This document shows positions 43,585 to 52,887 of a DNA stretch of 64,000 nt, piece by piece. The DNA comes from Lachnospiraceae bacterium. Lineage in GTDB: Bacteria; Bacillota; Clostridia; Lachnospirales; Lachnospiraceae. The notes beneath the pieces are model-generated. The model made no database searches. It was given only the letters and a program-made list of their open reading frames with translations, and was not told the DNA's origin. Made by a program: the position numbers and the translations under genes. The DNA lies in assembly GCA_902363675.1 (NCBI GenBank), contig CABJAV010000008.1, forward strand, positions 70,184 to 134,183, in the 5' to 3' direction. The stretch's first letter is position 1; each line of letters starts with the position of its first letter.

Positions 43585-44067
43585 ATGAGACAATCCGTAC
43601 AGGAACTGATGGAACGCTATCAGAACAATTTATTCGCGGCGGCTTTTAACGTATGTAAGAGCAAAGAGGACGCCGAGGATGTTGTGCAGGATACGTTTTT
43701 GCAGTACCACATGAACAAAAAACAATTTGAAAACGAGCAGCATATCCGGGCATGGCTGTTCCGGGTGGCAATCAACAAAGCAAAGAACTGTAATCACACC
43801 TTCTGGCGCAAAAACAAATTATCGCTGGAAGATTATATGGAAACATTGACCTTCGAGACACCGGAATCGGAAAATCTGTTTGAGACCGTGATGAAACTTC
43901 CGGAAAAGTATCGTATCGTCATTCACCTGTTTTATTATGAGGATTATGCCATTCGGGAAATTGCCGAGATTCTGCATTTGTCAGAAAGCAATGTCAAGAT
44001 CCGCCTGTCACGCGGGAGGGCGCTGCTCAGACAGACATTAAAGGAGGAATGGGAAGATGACGAATAA
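43585..44067 (+). CDS. ECF-type RNA polymerase sigma factor
   Basis: A 160-residue sigma factor with region 2 (FAAAFNVCKSKEDAEDVVQD) and region 4 (LPEKYRIVIHLFYYEDYAIR, EIAEILHLSESNVKIRLSRG). AAAGGAGCG precedes the ATG. Upstream, TGTAACC (43512-43518) and TGTAC (43535-43539) could be an ECF-type promoter. Overlaps the next gene by 11 bases. Confidence 0.9.
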   Translation: MRQSVQELMERYQNNLFAAAFNVCKSKEDAEDVVQDTFLQYHMNKKQFENEQHIRAWLFRVAINKAKNCNHTFWRKNKLSLEDYMETLTFETPESENLFETVMKLPEKYRIVIHLFYYEDYAIREIAEILHLSESNVKIRLSRGRALLRQTLKEEWEDDE

Positions 44068-44644
44068 AGAAAAATACAAGCAGGCATTTTCGGTATTACA
44101 GACCTCCGGTGATTTTTCGATGGAGGTAGAAAAAATGGCAATGAGACAGAAGCATCATAAAGTGAAAACAATCGCGGCAGCAGTTGCAGCATGTATCGTA
44201 CTTGTAGGGGGTGCAGGAACCGCCTACGCAGCAAATCTTGGAGGTATCCAGAGAACGATTCAGCTCTGGATCAATGGCGATCAGACGAATGCAACGCTCG
44301 AAATTAATAACGACGGCAACAGCAGTACCTATACCATAAAAATACCGGATGAAAACGGCAATTCCACGGAAATAACGGGTGGAGGTGTCGCAATGGATGG
44401 AGACGGAGTGGAACGTCCGCTGACCGAAGATGAGATTATGGAGCAGATTAATCAGCCGGATGTGGAGTACGAAGATGACGGCAGTGTCTGGTTGTACTAT
44501 AAAGACCGGAAGCTGGATATTACCGACCGTTTCGAGGATGGCATCTGTTACGTAAAACTTACAGACGGAAAAGATGTGAAATATCTGACAATCAAATATA
44601 ATGATGGCTATGCGATGTCGGACAGCAAATATGTAAGTATGTAA
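44057..44644 (+). CDS. Single-pass anti-sigma-like protein
   Basis: A 195-residue protein with a short cytoplasmic part, a helix at about 35-55 (TIAAAVAACIVLVGGAGTAY) and an extracellular domain. The overlap with the sigma gene marks it as its likely anti-sigma or sensor partner. Confidence 0.75.
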   Translation: MTNKEKYKQAFSVLQTSGDFSMEVEKMAMRQKHHKVKTIAAAVAACIVLVGGAGTAYAANLGGIQRTIQLWINGDQTNATLEINNDGNSSTYTIKIPDENGNSTEITGGGVAMDGDGVERPLTEDEIMEQINQPDVEYEDDGSVWLYYKDRKLDITDRFEDGICYVKLTDGKDVKYLTIKYNDGYAMSDSKYVSM

Positions 44645-44740
44645 AATTGTAAAATATGCAACAGCGGTTCTTAATAAAAACTTAAGTTGTTTTTTTAATC
44701 GTATATGATAAAATTTCTTTGCAAAGGAGAAGAATGTCAT

Positions 44741-45613
44741 ATGAAAAAAATAATTTATGTAATCATGGTTACGCTGCTGATACCTTATTTCGCAATCATG
44801 CAGCCCGTCAGCATAGATGCTAAGACAACCACTTATTGTGGGGCATATTCGAATCTTGTGGATGCAAAATCGCAAAAGGAGGTTCGAAAAGCAATGCTTG
44901 ATGCCGGACTTTCCAGGAAAAATGTGGATGCATGGCTTGCTGATGTAAAGACTTATAATAAAACCATTAAAAATACGGGACTTGTCAAAAAAGGTTTCAA
45001 AAAGATGACAAAGAGTCCACAGTATGATGAAAACAAAATCATGGAGCTTTGGCGAAAGAAGAATGATCTGTTTATTGGATACAATTGCAGAATCACAGCT
45101 TTTGATCTTATGAAAGATAAAATCAAAGTTGATGAGAATGCAAAGGCTAATCCGACGGAACTCTTTATGGATCAGGATGCGCTTAAGAATGCTCCGGAAA
45201 AAAAGTTTACCAAAAAGCAGACAGCAACATTTGAAAAGTTATTTTCCACAGTGAATACAGAATATACAACAGATGTTGACACACATGTGAAAAAAATGCA
45301 AAAGAGCCTGAAGGCAAAAGGTGTCACTATTTCTAAAAAGACAAAGGCATCATTGATAACGGTTGTATTTCATTCCAGTTTTGGCAAGGAAGAAAATGAA
45401 TTGTTTGTCGGGCATGCCGGAGTGCTTGTTCCGACCAGGGATGGAAAACTTTTATTTGTTGAGAAACTGTCCTTCTCTCTGCCATATCAGGTTATTAAAT
45501 TTGATAACCGGAAGCAGCTCTATCAGTATCTGATGGGGATGTATGATACGCAGTGGGGACAGGAAGAAGCGAAGCCTTTTATTATGGAAAATACCAGACG
45601 AATGAAATGCTGA
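44741..45613 (+). CDS. DUF4300 secreted protein
   Basis: A 290-residue protein with an N-terminal signal sequence (MKKIIYVIMVTLLIPYFAIM) and the DUF4300 pattern (YSNLVDAKSQKEVRKAMLDA, GYNCRITAFDLMKD, GHAGVLVP). ATG at 44741 with AAAGGAGAAG upstream. The family is common in gut Firmicutes and has no established function; it is probably surface-bound or exported. Confidence 0.8.
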   Translation: MKKIIYVIMVTLLIPYFAIMQPVSIDAKTTTYCGAYSNLVDAKSQKEVRKAMLDAGLSRKNVDAWLADVKTYNKTIKNTGLVKKGFKKMTKSPQYDENKIMELWRKKNDLFIGYNCRITAFDLMKDKIKVDENAKANPTELFMDQDALKNAPEKKFTKKQTATFEKLFSTVNTEYTTDVDTHVKKMQKSLKAKGVTISKKTKASLITVVFHSSFGKEENELFVGHAGVLVPTRDGKLLFVEKLSFSLPYQVIKFDNRKQLYQYLMGMYDTQWGQEEAKPFIMENTRRMKC

Positions 45614-45661
45614 TGCAAAGATTGATAGAAAGCGATTTCAAATTATAATTATAAAAGAGAC

Positions 45662-45705
45662 GAGTAGCATAACTGTGACAATAAAGTTATGCTACTTCTT
45701 TTTTA
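45662..45705 (+). terminator. Terminator after the DUF4300 gene
   Basis: GAGTAGCATAACT pairs with AGTTATGCTACTTC, followed by TTTTTTAT. Confidence 0.85.
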
Positions 45706-45724
45706 TGTTCAAAACTACATATTA

Positions 45725-45740
45725 TTTGACGCGCGTCAAA
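45725..45740. promoter_or_regulatory. Perfect 16-bp palindrome, TetR-type operator
   Basis: TTTGACGCGCGTCAAA is a perfect palindrome (18 bp with the flanking A and T). It is the classic half-site layout of TetR/AcrR-family operators. No TetR gene is found nearby. Confidence 0.6.
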
Positions 45741-45759
45741 TAAAAATAAGGAGGCGCCG

Positions 45760-45864
45760 ATGGTAATGAGCAATCAAATTGTTATGAAAAATGCAGTAAA
45801 AAATATTCTCGATACAACGGAAATAGGGAATATTTCCCATAGACAAAATATGAAGAATTATTAA
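45760..45864 (+). CDS. Short open frame after the palindrome
   Basis: A 34-residue frame (MVMSNQIVMKNAVKNILDTT...) with a strong AAGGAGGCG before its ATG, just after the palindrome. It is probably the stub of a deleted operator-controlled gene, though a true small peptide is possible. Confidence 0.35.
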   Translation: MVMSNQIVMKNAVKNILDTTEIGNISHRQNMKNY

Positions 45865-45908
45865 AATAGATATTACAAAACAGTTAGATAAAAAGGGGAA
45901 TTAATATT

Positions 45909-46328
45909 ATGTCAGAAAAGAAACAAAATTTATGGAAATGTTTTATAGTTGTTGCAGTTGGCATTCTATGTATTGCTGCTGGTTATGCATGGGCGAAGAA
46001 TTCTTTGATTATGAAGAAAACAGACTGGCAGGGAACGTTTCAAGTGGGGGAACACAAATTTGAAAATGCAGAATATATTGCCATAACGCCTTCGTTCGAA
46101 AATAATGCTGAGAATACCGGAAAATTTCAATGTTACGATCAGGAAATATTGCATGAAGGAACCTATCTGATCACAGAGCAAAATTATCTGACATTATATG
46201 AAGATGAAAAATCAATTGGTATTATTTTTGCAAAAGATGATAAATATTATTTTGTTGATAATTCATTAGAAGTGCAGAATCTTATAAAGACTGCGGACGA
46301 ACCGGATGTCTTAAAACCTATAAAATAA
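45909..46328 (+). CDS. Membrane-anchored hypothetical protein
   Basis: A 139-residue protein with one N-terminal helix (about 9-29) and an extracellular domain. The domain has repeated beta-type segments (TDWQGTFQVGEHKFENAEYI, GIIFAKDDKYYFVDNS). AAAGGGGAA lies before the ATG. No family recognised. Confidence 0.65.
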   Translation: MSEKKQNLWKCFIVVAVGILCIAAGYAWAKNSLIMKKTDWQGTFQVGEHKFENAEYIAITPSFENNAENTGKFQCYDQEILHEGTYLITEQNYLTLYEDEKSIGIIFAKDDKYYFVDNSLEVQNLIKTADEPDVLKPIK

Positions 46329-46419
46329 ATATGTGTGAACCGCTGCCAAAGTTATTACAATGTATAAGTGAAAGGCAGGAAAAGCTTTTCGAAATTCGTG
46401 TACACGGGAAGTAACTAAT

Positions 46420-46938
46420 ATGACAATTCAGGAACTGGAACAGTGCATTTTGCTTTATGGGAAAGATATTTACTCATTTTGCATGCACCTGGCAAAAGAA
46501 AAAGAGAGTGCAGATGATCTGTATCAGGATGCATTTTTAGAAGCAACCAAAAAGATAGCATCCATTCGGTATGAGGATAATCCGAAAAGCTATCTGTTAT
46601 CCATCGTGATCCGTCTATGGAAAAATCGCGTGCGCAAACGGGCATGGCGCAGCCGGATTGCTCCACAAGTGGCAGAGGAAGCCATGGAAGAGAGTACGGC
46701 TGTTTCCGGGAGTGATATGGTGGAACGGGTTGTGAAAGAGGAAGAAAAGGCGCATTTGTGGAAGGCTGTCGATGCTCTTTCGGATGTGTACCGGATTCCG
46801 CTTTTGCTCTACTATATGGAGAATCAGAACGTGGCGTCCATTGCTAAACTTTTGTCTATTCCACAGGGAACGGTAAAAAGCCGGCTTTATAAAGCCAGAA
46901 AATTGTTGGAAAAAGAATTGGAGGATTACTTTTCATGA
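46420..46938 (+). CDS. ECF-type RNA polymerase sigma factor
   Basis: A 172-residue sigma factor with region 2 (DIYSFCMHLAKEKESADDLY QDAF...) and region 4 (LSDVYRIPLLLYYMENQNVA, SIAKLLSIPQGTVKSRLYKA). It is coupled by ATGA to the DUF4179 gene that follows. Confidence 0.92.
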   Translation: MTIQELEQCILLYGKDIYSFCMHLAKEKESADDLYQDAFLEATKKIASIRYEDNPKSYLLSIVIRLWKNRVRKRAWRSRIAPQVAEEAMEESTAVSGSDMVERVVKEEEKAHLWKAVDALSDVYRIPLLLYYMENQNVASIAKLLSIPQGTVKSRLYKARKLLEKELEDYFS

Positions 46939-48071
46939 AAGAATTGGACGAATTGTTAAAAGAAAATCTTCTGCCGGACTGTGTTCCAGAAAAAAGCCTG
47001 AATGCATCCATTGTAAAAAAGGCAAAGGAGACACAGAATATGAAACATAGAACATTGAAATCAGGCGTGGCAGCGGTAGCTGTAATTGGAATCCTTGTTG
47101 TTGGATCTGCATCGGCATATGCGGCATACCGTTATCTTACACCTTCACAGGTGGCGGATCAGATGACAGAGGATGGAGCATTAGCAAAAGCATTTGAGAG
47201 TAAGGATGCGATTACGATCAATGAAACACAGAAATCTGCAGGCTACGAAATTACTCTTATGGGAATCGTTACAGGAAAAGATCTTTCGGTTGTGGTGAAT
47301 GACGAAAACAGATCTGTCATCAGCACAAAAAAAACTTATGCCGTCACAGCGATTACAAAAGAGGATGGGACACCAATGCCCGGACAGATGGATGACAGTT
47401 ACCAGACTTTTTGTGTTTCGGCATTGATCCATGGAAAAAGCTTTATGGATGTCAACAACGGAACCTTAAGTGCGGGGGCGCAGGCATTCGTGCAGGACGG
47501 TGTACAGTATCAGCTTTTGGAGTGTGATGATCTCGAAATATTTGCAAATATGGGGGTTTATCTCGGTGTAGTAGAAAGCTTTGGACAGGAATCACAGGCA
47601 TTTACATTAGACGAAAAGACAGGGGATTATGAGGTCAATAAGGCATTTGACGGCATGCAGGCACTTTTTATGCTTCCGCTGGATAAGTCAAAGGCAGATG
47701 ATAAAGCGGCAGAGAAGTATTTTACTCAAATAGAGGAGCAAAAGGATGAAGAAAATGTTGCTGCACAGAACGAAGCTGATGAGATGTCAGGACAAGAACA
47801 GATTGAAAAAAGGCTGGACGGTGCAAAACTTATTAAGAGCGAGACTAAGACGGTAACACCAGATGCAGATGGAATGATTTGCATATCTACACCAGATGAA
47901 AAATTATCTTATAGTGTTTCAGACTGGATCTATGATGTTGGAGAAGAGAGTATCATTGGAGAAGCTGGAGACGGAACAGCAGAGGGAACCAGGATTGAGA
48001 CATTGAAAAAAAATGAGGATGGAACCTTTACTTATCAGGCTTATCGTCCTGCTAAGGCACAGTTGAAATAA
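46935..48071 (+). CDS. DUF4179 anti-sigma-like membrane protein
   Basis: A 378-residue protein with a cytoplasmic N-terminus, a helix at about 43-63 (GVAAVAVIGILVVGSASAYA) and an extracellular DUF4179-type domain. A long acidic stretch lies at about 265-290. It overlaps the sigma gene by four bases. Confidence 0.85.
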   Translation: MKELDELLKENLLPDCVPEKSLNASIVKKAKETQNMKHRTLKSGVAAVAVIGILVVGSASAYAAYRYLTPSQVADQMTEDGALAKAFESKDAITINETQKSAGYEITLMGIVTGKDLSVVVNDENRSVISTKKTYAVTAITKEDGTPMPGQMDDSYQTFCVSALIHGKSFMDVNNGTLSAGAQAFVQDGVQYQLLECDDLEIFANMGVYLGVVESFGQESQAFTLDEKTGDYEVNKAFDGMQALFMLPLDKSKADDKAAEKYFTQIEEQKDEENVAAQNEADEMSGQEQIEKRLDGAKLIKSETKTVTPDADGMICISTPDEKLSYSVSDWIYDVGEESIIGEAGDGTAEGTRIETLKKNEDGTFTYQAYRPAKAQLK

Positions 48072-48306
48072 AAAACAGTTTGTCATCGCAGAGATTGTGG
48101 CATTGATTATTGGTGTTGCAGCGTGGGTAGCATTATCAGTACGTGCTGGACTTGAGGAGCATCATTTTCAGGATGTGAGTACATTTAAGACATCGAATGC
48201 TTATCTGGTAATTGATGGCGTGGATGGAAGAATTACATATGTTTCCAATCACAATCCGTTGAAGTTTCAGATGGCAGAAGTAAAAGATCTGCAGAATATA
48301 CGGTGA
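48067..48306 (+). pseudogene. 5'-truncated fragment with one membrane helix
   Basis: The frame NKKQFVIAEIVALIIGVAAW, then VALSVRAGLEEHHFQDVSTF, opens right after an in-frame stop at 48064-48066 and lacks a start with a ribosome binding site. A GTG at 48097 lies inside the helix. A weak terminator follows (48306-48332, TGTCATTT/TGGCATTTTTTT). 48333-48497 holds nothing recognisable. Confidence 0.45.
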
Positions 48307-48497
48307 TAAATGTCATTTAAACTGGCATTTTTTTGGACCAAATTATAGAAATTCAACGCATATGTCCAATGTAAGAAAAAAACAAGGACATTATTAATAG
48401 GGAAAATTATATATGCCCAAAAAGTGAAAATGATGAGAACATAATAATAAATTTTTATGTATATATCCAAATGGCACAAAGTGGTTGCGGACCACGA

Positions 48498-48996
48498 CTA
48501 TGAACCCCCCATTTCCTTTTGAAACAGCTCTCTGATAATTTGCGCAGTTTCCTCGGTTTTTCCAAGCAGTTTATCGCGCTGTTTGCAGAATGCGCGGTTG
48601 ATGATTCCGACCAGCGTACCAACTAAGATGGCTGCGATGATGGTACCGGTGCCGACACTTCCGAGGTTGTGTAATACGGTAAGACAGGTAATGGCTGATA
48701 GGAGAACCATTGTACAGTCAAAACCAATTTTGACTTTGGAAAATTCAATATGTGTTACAGAGGAAACTGCCTGCATACAGCCCTCTCCGGCAAGTGGAAT
48801 CAGATCTGCCGGCAAATACAAAAAGATACCGAATGCGACAAATACAGTGCTGGCAAGTACCATGATAATGCGGATTGCAAGATTTTCCGGTGTTGGAAGA
48901 AAGGATACCATATAGTTGCAAAAAGTTGTAAAGTAACCGAATATCACACCGATCACAACCTGTATACATAGGGATTCTTACTTTTAAATGCTTCAT
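48498..48996 (-). pseudogene. YczE/YitT-like membrane protein remnant
   Basis: The frame from 48956 down encodes four hydrophobic helices of a YczE-like protein (IMVLASTVFVAFGIFLYLPA, SVGTGTIIAAILVGTLVGII). Upstream, MKHLKVRIPMY starts at 48996 with a four-base overlap of the MarR gene, but in another frame. The N-terminal helix or helices between have been deleted. Confidence 0.7.
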
Positions 48997-49436
48997 TTGT
49001 CTGTGCCTTCTTTCTTCTGAATGTTTACCATATTTTCATATACGCGACCAAGCAGTTCCTTTAGCTGCCGTGCTTCAGCTTCGGTGAAACCTTTTAATGC
49101 TTCGGATTCGATCCGGGCAAATTCAAGGTCGAGACAGTCTGCATATTTTTTTCCTGTTTCTGTGAGATATACATGAAGTGATCGACGATTGCTGCCGGCG
49201 GTCTTTCGTTCAATATAGCCTTTGTTTTCCATGCCATTTAAGATGGCGGTCAAAGATGCCGGTTCAATGTGACAAAATATGGCAATCTCTTTTTGGATTG
49301 CTCCGTCATGATGGAGCAGATAATCAAGTATTTTTGGTTGGCCCGGTGTCAATCCGGTGTCTTTGACACTTGATACCAGCGCTTTTTGCACCATAAGATG
49401 ATCGGACATCAAAAGATAGCGAAATGTTTCCTGCAT
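48993..49436 (-). CDS. MarR-family transcriptional regulator
   Basis: A 147-residue protein with a winged-helix MarR core (TGLTPGQPKILDYLLHHDGA, then EPASLTAILNGMENKGYIER). Start preceded by GGAGGTTCCT. It is first in an operon with the broken YczE-like gene. Two operator copies precede it. Confidence 0.9.
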   Translation of the reverse strand: MQETFRYLLMSDHLMVQKALVSSVKDTGLTPGQPKILDYLLHHDGAIQKEIAIFCHIEPASLTAILNGMENKGYIERKTAGSNRRSLHVYLTETGKKYADCLDLEFARIESEALKGFTEAEARQLKELLGRVYENMVNIQKKEGTDK

Positions 49437-49450
49437 AGGAACCTCCTTGA

Positions 49451-49477
49451 TTAGAAATCTAATTGTTAGAAATCTAA
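49451..49477. promoter_or_regulatory. Tandem MarR-type operators
   Basis: TTAGAAATCTAA occurs at 49451-49462 and again at 49466-49477, each a near-palindrome with TTAGA/TCTAA arms, 15 bp apart, just upstream of the MarR start. Autorepression is likely. Confidence 0.7.
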
Positions 49478-49598
49478 CTAAATATATACCATGAGGGAAA
49501 AATTGTCAAATAAAGTAGAAACTTTTGAGTTTTTAACACGAATGATATATACTGATTGCAAAAGAAAAGCAAATTACTGAAGTAAAAGGGATACTGTT

Positions 49599-51590
49599 AT
49601 GGGAAAAAAGAAAGTAACGATTAAAGAGATTGCAGATATGGCGGGAGTTTCGATAGCAACAGTTTCACATGTGATCAACCGGACAAGATATGTGAGTCCG
49701 GATCTTGTGGATAAAATCGAAACATTAATTCGGGAAACAGGATATCAAAAAAAGATAGAGGAAAAAGAAAGACACTTGAAAGTGGGACGGCAATCTGAGA
49801 TTGTTGCAGTTATTCCGAATATCGAGAGTACGATATATCGGGACATGGTTATACATTTAAAGCGATTTGTCAGCATTCAGGGCTACCAGTTTTATATCGC
49901 GATTACTGATAATAATTTGAAGGAAGAGGCTCAAGTGTTATATGGCTTGATTCAAAATAAAAAAACAGCAGGAATCATTCATGTACCAGTCAGTGATGTC
50001 GCAACAGACTATAAGCGTCTGATAGGTTCAGGAATTCCATTTGTATGTATGGAGAGAAATATCTTAGGGGATGGAATTGACGCAGTTGAATTTCGTGACA
50101 GGGATGCCATATTTAAAGGAACCGATTATCTTTTATCCTGTGGACATAAAAACATTTTGTTTTTAAGAGAAAGTTCTAAGAGTACCACCAGAGAAGAACG
50201 TACAAAAGGATTTTTTCGTGCATTGGAAGAACATGGAATCAATACAAATGATGCAAATATTGCGGATGTGAATTTGGAATCAGGAGCCGAAAATTGTATT
50301 TTGGAGATTCAGAAAGCGCTCCGAAGATATATGCCAACTGCAATTATGGCGGGAGGAAATCGAATTACATTGTATTTAATGAAGACATTGCGGGATATAG
50401 GAATAGAATGTCCTGAGGAAGTGTCTGTCGTAGGGTTTGGCGATGAAGGATGGTCAGAATTAACGTATCCTCCACTAACGATTTTAAAGAGAGATGTGGA
50501 AGGTTTGAGCAGACGGGCAGTTAATATGTTGTTTGAAAAAATCAATACAGGGTCAGTAATTGAACAAGATTGCTATGCAGATGTAGAATTGATTGTGAGA
50601 AAATCAACTAAAATGTTGGATAATGGACCGTTTGGAGAAGAAGCAGCAACCCCGGAATCCATTGTAATTACAAAAGAAGAAAAAAGCAGGCTAAGAGCAG
50701 GAAATTATCGCGTGGCAATTTCGTTCCATTATACAGGAACTTCCTGGGCAGAATTGCATGAAAAAGGAATTCGTGATGAACTTGAACAATATGGAATTGA
50801 TGTTGTGTCAGTTATGGATGCGCATTTTGATGTGGCATTGCAGAACGCACAGCTGGAGGGAATCCGTTTACAGAAACCGGATGCTGTTATTGCTATTCCA
50901 GTGGATGATAAAAAGACAAAAGAAAAATTTCAGGAATTATCAAAAGTGTCAAAACTGGTGTTTTTGAGTAACGTTCCGGAAAATATGGAAAAAAACAGTT
51001 ATGTTTGCTGTGTTTCGGTGAATGAGACTGAAAATGGAAATAATGTTGGGAGAATGATAGGACAATATTGTAAGGGCAAACATGTGGAAGCTGGATTTAT
51101 TATACATGGGGCTGTTTTTTATGGAACACGTGCGAGAGATTCGGCGGTTGAAAAGATCCTTACAGAGCAATACAAAAATGTTGAGATTAAAGCAATTCGA
51201 AGTTTTGGAGAAATTGCAAATGCATATCAGGTTTGCAAAGATATGATTGTGGAAAATCCACAGATTAAACTTTTGTATGTAAGCTGGGATCGTCCGGCAT
51301 TACTGGTTATTAAAGCGTTGCAGGAATTGCATAGAGAAGATATCGCTGTATTTACAACTGATTTGGACTATGAAATTGCACAGTATATGGAAGATGGAAT
51401 TGTAAAAGGGTTAAGTACCCAACGACCATACGAGCAGGGAAGAACAGCAGCGCATGTAGTTGCTAAGGCATTATTGAGTAATGATGTGCCAAGATATGTG
51501 GGAGTACAACCGTATGTAGTTGAGGAAAAACAGCTTAGAAGAGCGTGGAAAGATATTTTTCATGAAGGGATGCCGGAAAAATTGACATAA
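49599..51590 (+). CDS. Double-length LacI-family regulator
   Basis: A 663-residue protein. Residues 1-60 are a LacI helix-turn-helix (VTIKEIADMAGVSIATVSHV INRT). Residues about 65-345 are the usual periplasmic-binding-like sensor ending in VVGFGDEGWSELTYPPLT. Residues about 370-645 are a second sugar-binding-type domain (YRVAISFHYTGTSWAELHEK, PDAVIAIPVDDKKTKE). Usual LacI proteins are about 330-340 residues. The second domain resembles ABC sugar-binding proteins such as the one encoded next. It probably controls the downstream operon. Confidence 0.88.
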   Translation: MGKKKVTIKEIADMAGVSIATVSHVINRTRYVSPDLVDKIETLIRETGYQKKIEEKERHLKVGRQSEIVAVIPNIESTIYRDMVIHLKRFVSIQGYQFYIAITDNNLKEEAQVLYGLIQNKKTAGIIHVPVSDVATDYKRLIGSGIPFVCMERNILGDGIDAVEFRDRDAIFKGTDYLLSCGHKNILFLRESSKSTTREERTKGFFRALEEHGINTNDANIADVNLESGAENCILEIQKALRRYMPTAIMAGGNRITLYLMKTLRDIGIECPEEVSVVGFGDEGWSELTYPPLTILKRDVEGLSRRAVNMLFEKINTGSVIEQDCYADVELIVRKSTKMLDNGPFGEEAATPESIVITKEEKSRLRAGNYRVAISFHYTGTSWAELHEKGIRDELEQYGIDVVSVMDAHFDVALQNAQLEGIRLQKPDAVIAIPVDDKKTKEKFQELSKVSKLVFLSNVPENMEKNSYVCCVSVNETENGNNVGRMIGQYCKGKHVEAGFIIHGAVFYGTRARDSAVEKILTEQYKNVEIKAIRSFGEIANAYQVCKDMIVENPQIKLLYVSWDRPALLVIKALQELHREDIAVFTTDLDYEIAQYMEDGIVKGLSTQRPYEQGRTAAHVVAKALLSNDVPRYVGVQPYVVEEKQLRRAWKDIFHEGMPEKLT

Positions 51591-51680
51591 GATTCAGGTA
51601 GTTATTTCATTATAAAGATAAAATAAGCAGAAAAAAAGAATGTCGTGCAGATGTTCTTTTTTTTTAAAACAAATAAAAAA

Positions 51681-51850
51681 TTTACGTAAAAAATAAGACT
51701 AAAATGTAAAATTGCGTAAATGAATAAATAAAAATTGTTGAAAACGACGAATAAAAACAAATGTTACGCAAAATATTGACAAAAAGATGAACGAATATTA
51801 TGATGCAAATACAAAGAACAAAGAAAAACATAAAAATTTACGTAAATTTT
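51681..51850. promoter_or_regulatory. Multiple LacI-type operators
   Basis: AAAATTTACGTAAATTTT at 51833-51850 is a perfect 18-bp palindrome. TTTACGTAAA also lies at 51681-51690, and half-matching ATTGCGTAAA (51711-51720) and TTACGCAA (51764-51771) flank the promoter. The central CG is typical of LacI-family sites. Binding by the double LacI is inferred. Confidence 0.7.
51776..51804 (+). promoter_or_regulatory. Promoter of the sugar operon
   Basis: TTGACA (51776-51781) and TATGAT (51799-51804), 17 bp apart, with operators on both sides. Confidence 0.75.
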
Positions 51851-51876
51851 AAAAAGCACAAACGGAGGGAAAACAA

Positions 51877-52872
51877 ATGAGAAAAATGAAAAAATTATTA
51901 GCTTTGGGATTATGTTTATGTATGACAGCAGGATTGGCAGCAGGATGTGGAAACAGTAAGTCAGCAGATGATACAACGGATTCTGGAAAGAGTTCAAAAA
52001 AGGGATTATCTTTTGCATTTTGTACCAATACTTTAAATAATACATTCCAGAGTTCGATTGATGCAAAATTAAAGGAATTATGTGATGAAGATGGGATTTC
52101 TTATACGTGCCTGGATCCTGATTATGATTTGAATAAGCAGCTGAGTCAGTTATCTGATGTAGCGAACAGTGGATATGATGCGGTATTTGTTATACCGGTA
52201 GATTCTGCGGGAATAACTTCCGGACTGGCAGAAATCAGTGATGCAGGAATTCCAATATTCAATGTGGATACGGCAGTAATTGATGATGACCTTAACAGTT
52301 TTGTTACACAGTTTGTCGGTACCAATGCATATATGGCAGGTCAGCTGGTTGGAGAGCAGATGGTTAAGGATCATCCGGATGGAGGAAATATTGCAGTTTT
52401 GGATTTCCCTTCAAATGAAAGCTGTGTTGATCGTGTAAATGGATTTCTGGATGGACTGGGGGACAGCAAAGATAAGTTTAAAATTGTAGCCCAGCAGGAT
52501 GGCGGAGCAGCATTGGATAAATCCATGGAATTGGCAGAAGATATTATTACAGCGACTCCGGATCTGGATGCATTTTTCTGTATTAATGATCCATCTGCAC
52601 TCGGTGCAGCAGCTGCAATCAAAGCTGCTAATAAAACTGGAAAAATCGGGGTATACAGTATTGATGCTTCTCCAGATGGAAAGCAGGCATTATTGGATGG
52701 AGAATTTACGGCAGTTGCATGTCAGGTTCCGGTACAGATAGCAGAATATTCTTTCAATGAAGCTGTGAAATATGTGAATGGAGACACAAAAATTGATGAA
52801 AAAAAGGTATATCTGGATTCACATCTTGTTTTAAAAGATGAAGCCGAGAAAACGCTGAAAGAATGGCAGTAA
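51877..52872 (+). CDS. Sugar ABC transporter substrate-binding lipoprotein
   Basis: A 331-residue protein with a lipoprotein signal (MRKMKKLLALGLCLCMTAGL, then AAGC lipobox) and a Peripla_BP_4 ribose/galactose-type domain (VIPVDSAGITSGLAEISDAG). GGAGGG precedes the ATG. It captures a sugar for the importer encoded next; the downstream GH32 points to fructose or short fructans. Confidence 0.9.
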   Translation: MRKMKKLLALGLCLCMTAGLAAGCGNSKSADDTTDSGKSSKKGLSFAFCTNTLNNTFQSSIDAKLKELCDEDGISYTCLDPDYDLNKQLSQLSDVANSGYDAVFVIPVDSAGITSGLAEISDAGIPIFNVDTAVIDDDLNSFVTQFVGTNAYMAGQLVGEQMVKDHPDGGNIAVLDFPSNESCVDRVNGFLDGLGDSKDKFKIVAQQDGGAALDKSMELAEDIITATPDLDAFFCINDPSALGAAAAIKAANKTGKIGVYSIDASPDGKQALLDGEFTAVACQVPVQIAEYSFNEAVKYVNGDTKIDEKKVYLDSHLVLKDEAEKTLKEWQ

Positions 52873-52887
52873 AAAGGGAGGCTCACT

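Noticed and set aside
49599..51590. LacI gene plus binding-protein gene joined by a sequencing error
   Set aside because: The frame is continuous, the second domain lacks a signal peptide and lipobox, and no start with a ribosome binding site lies at the junction.
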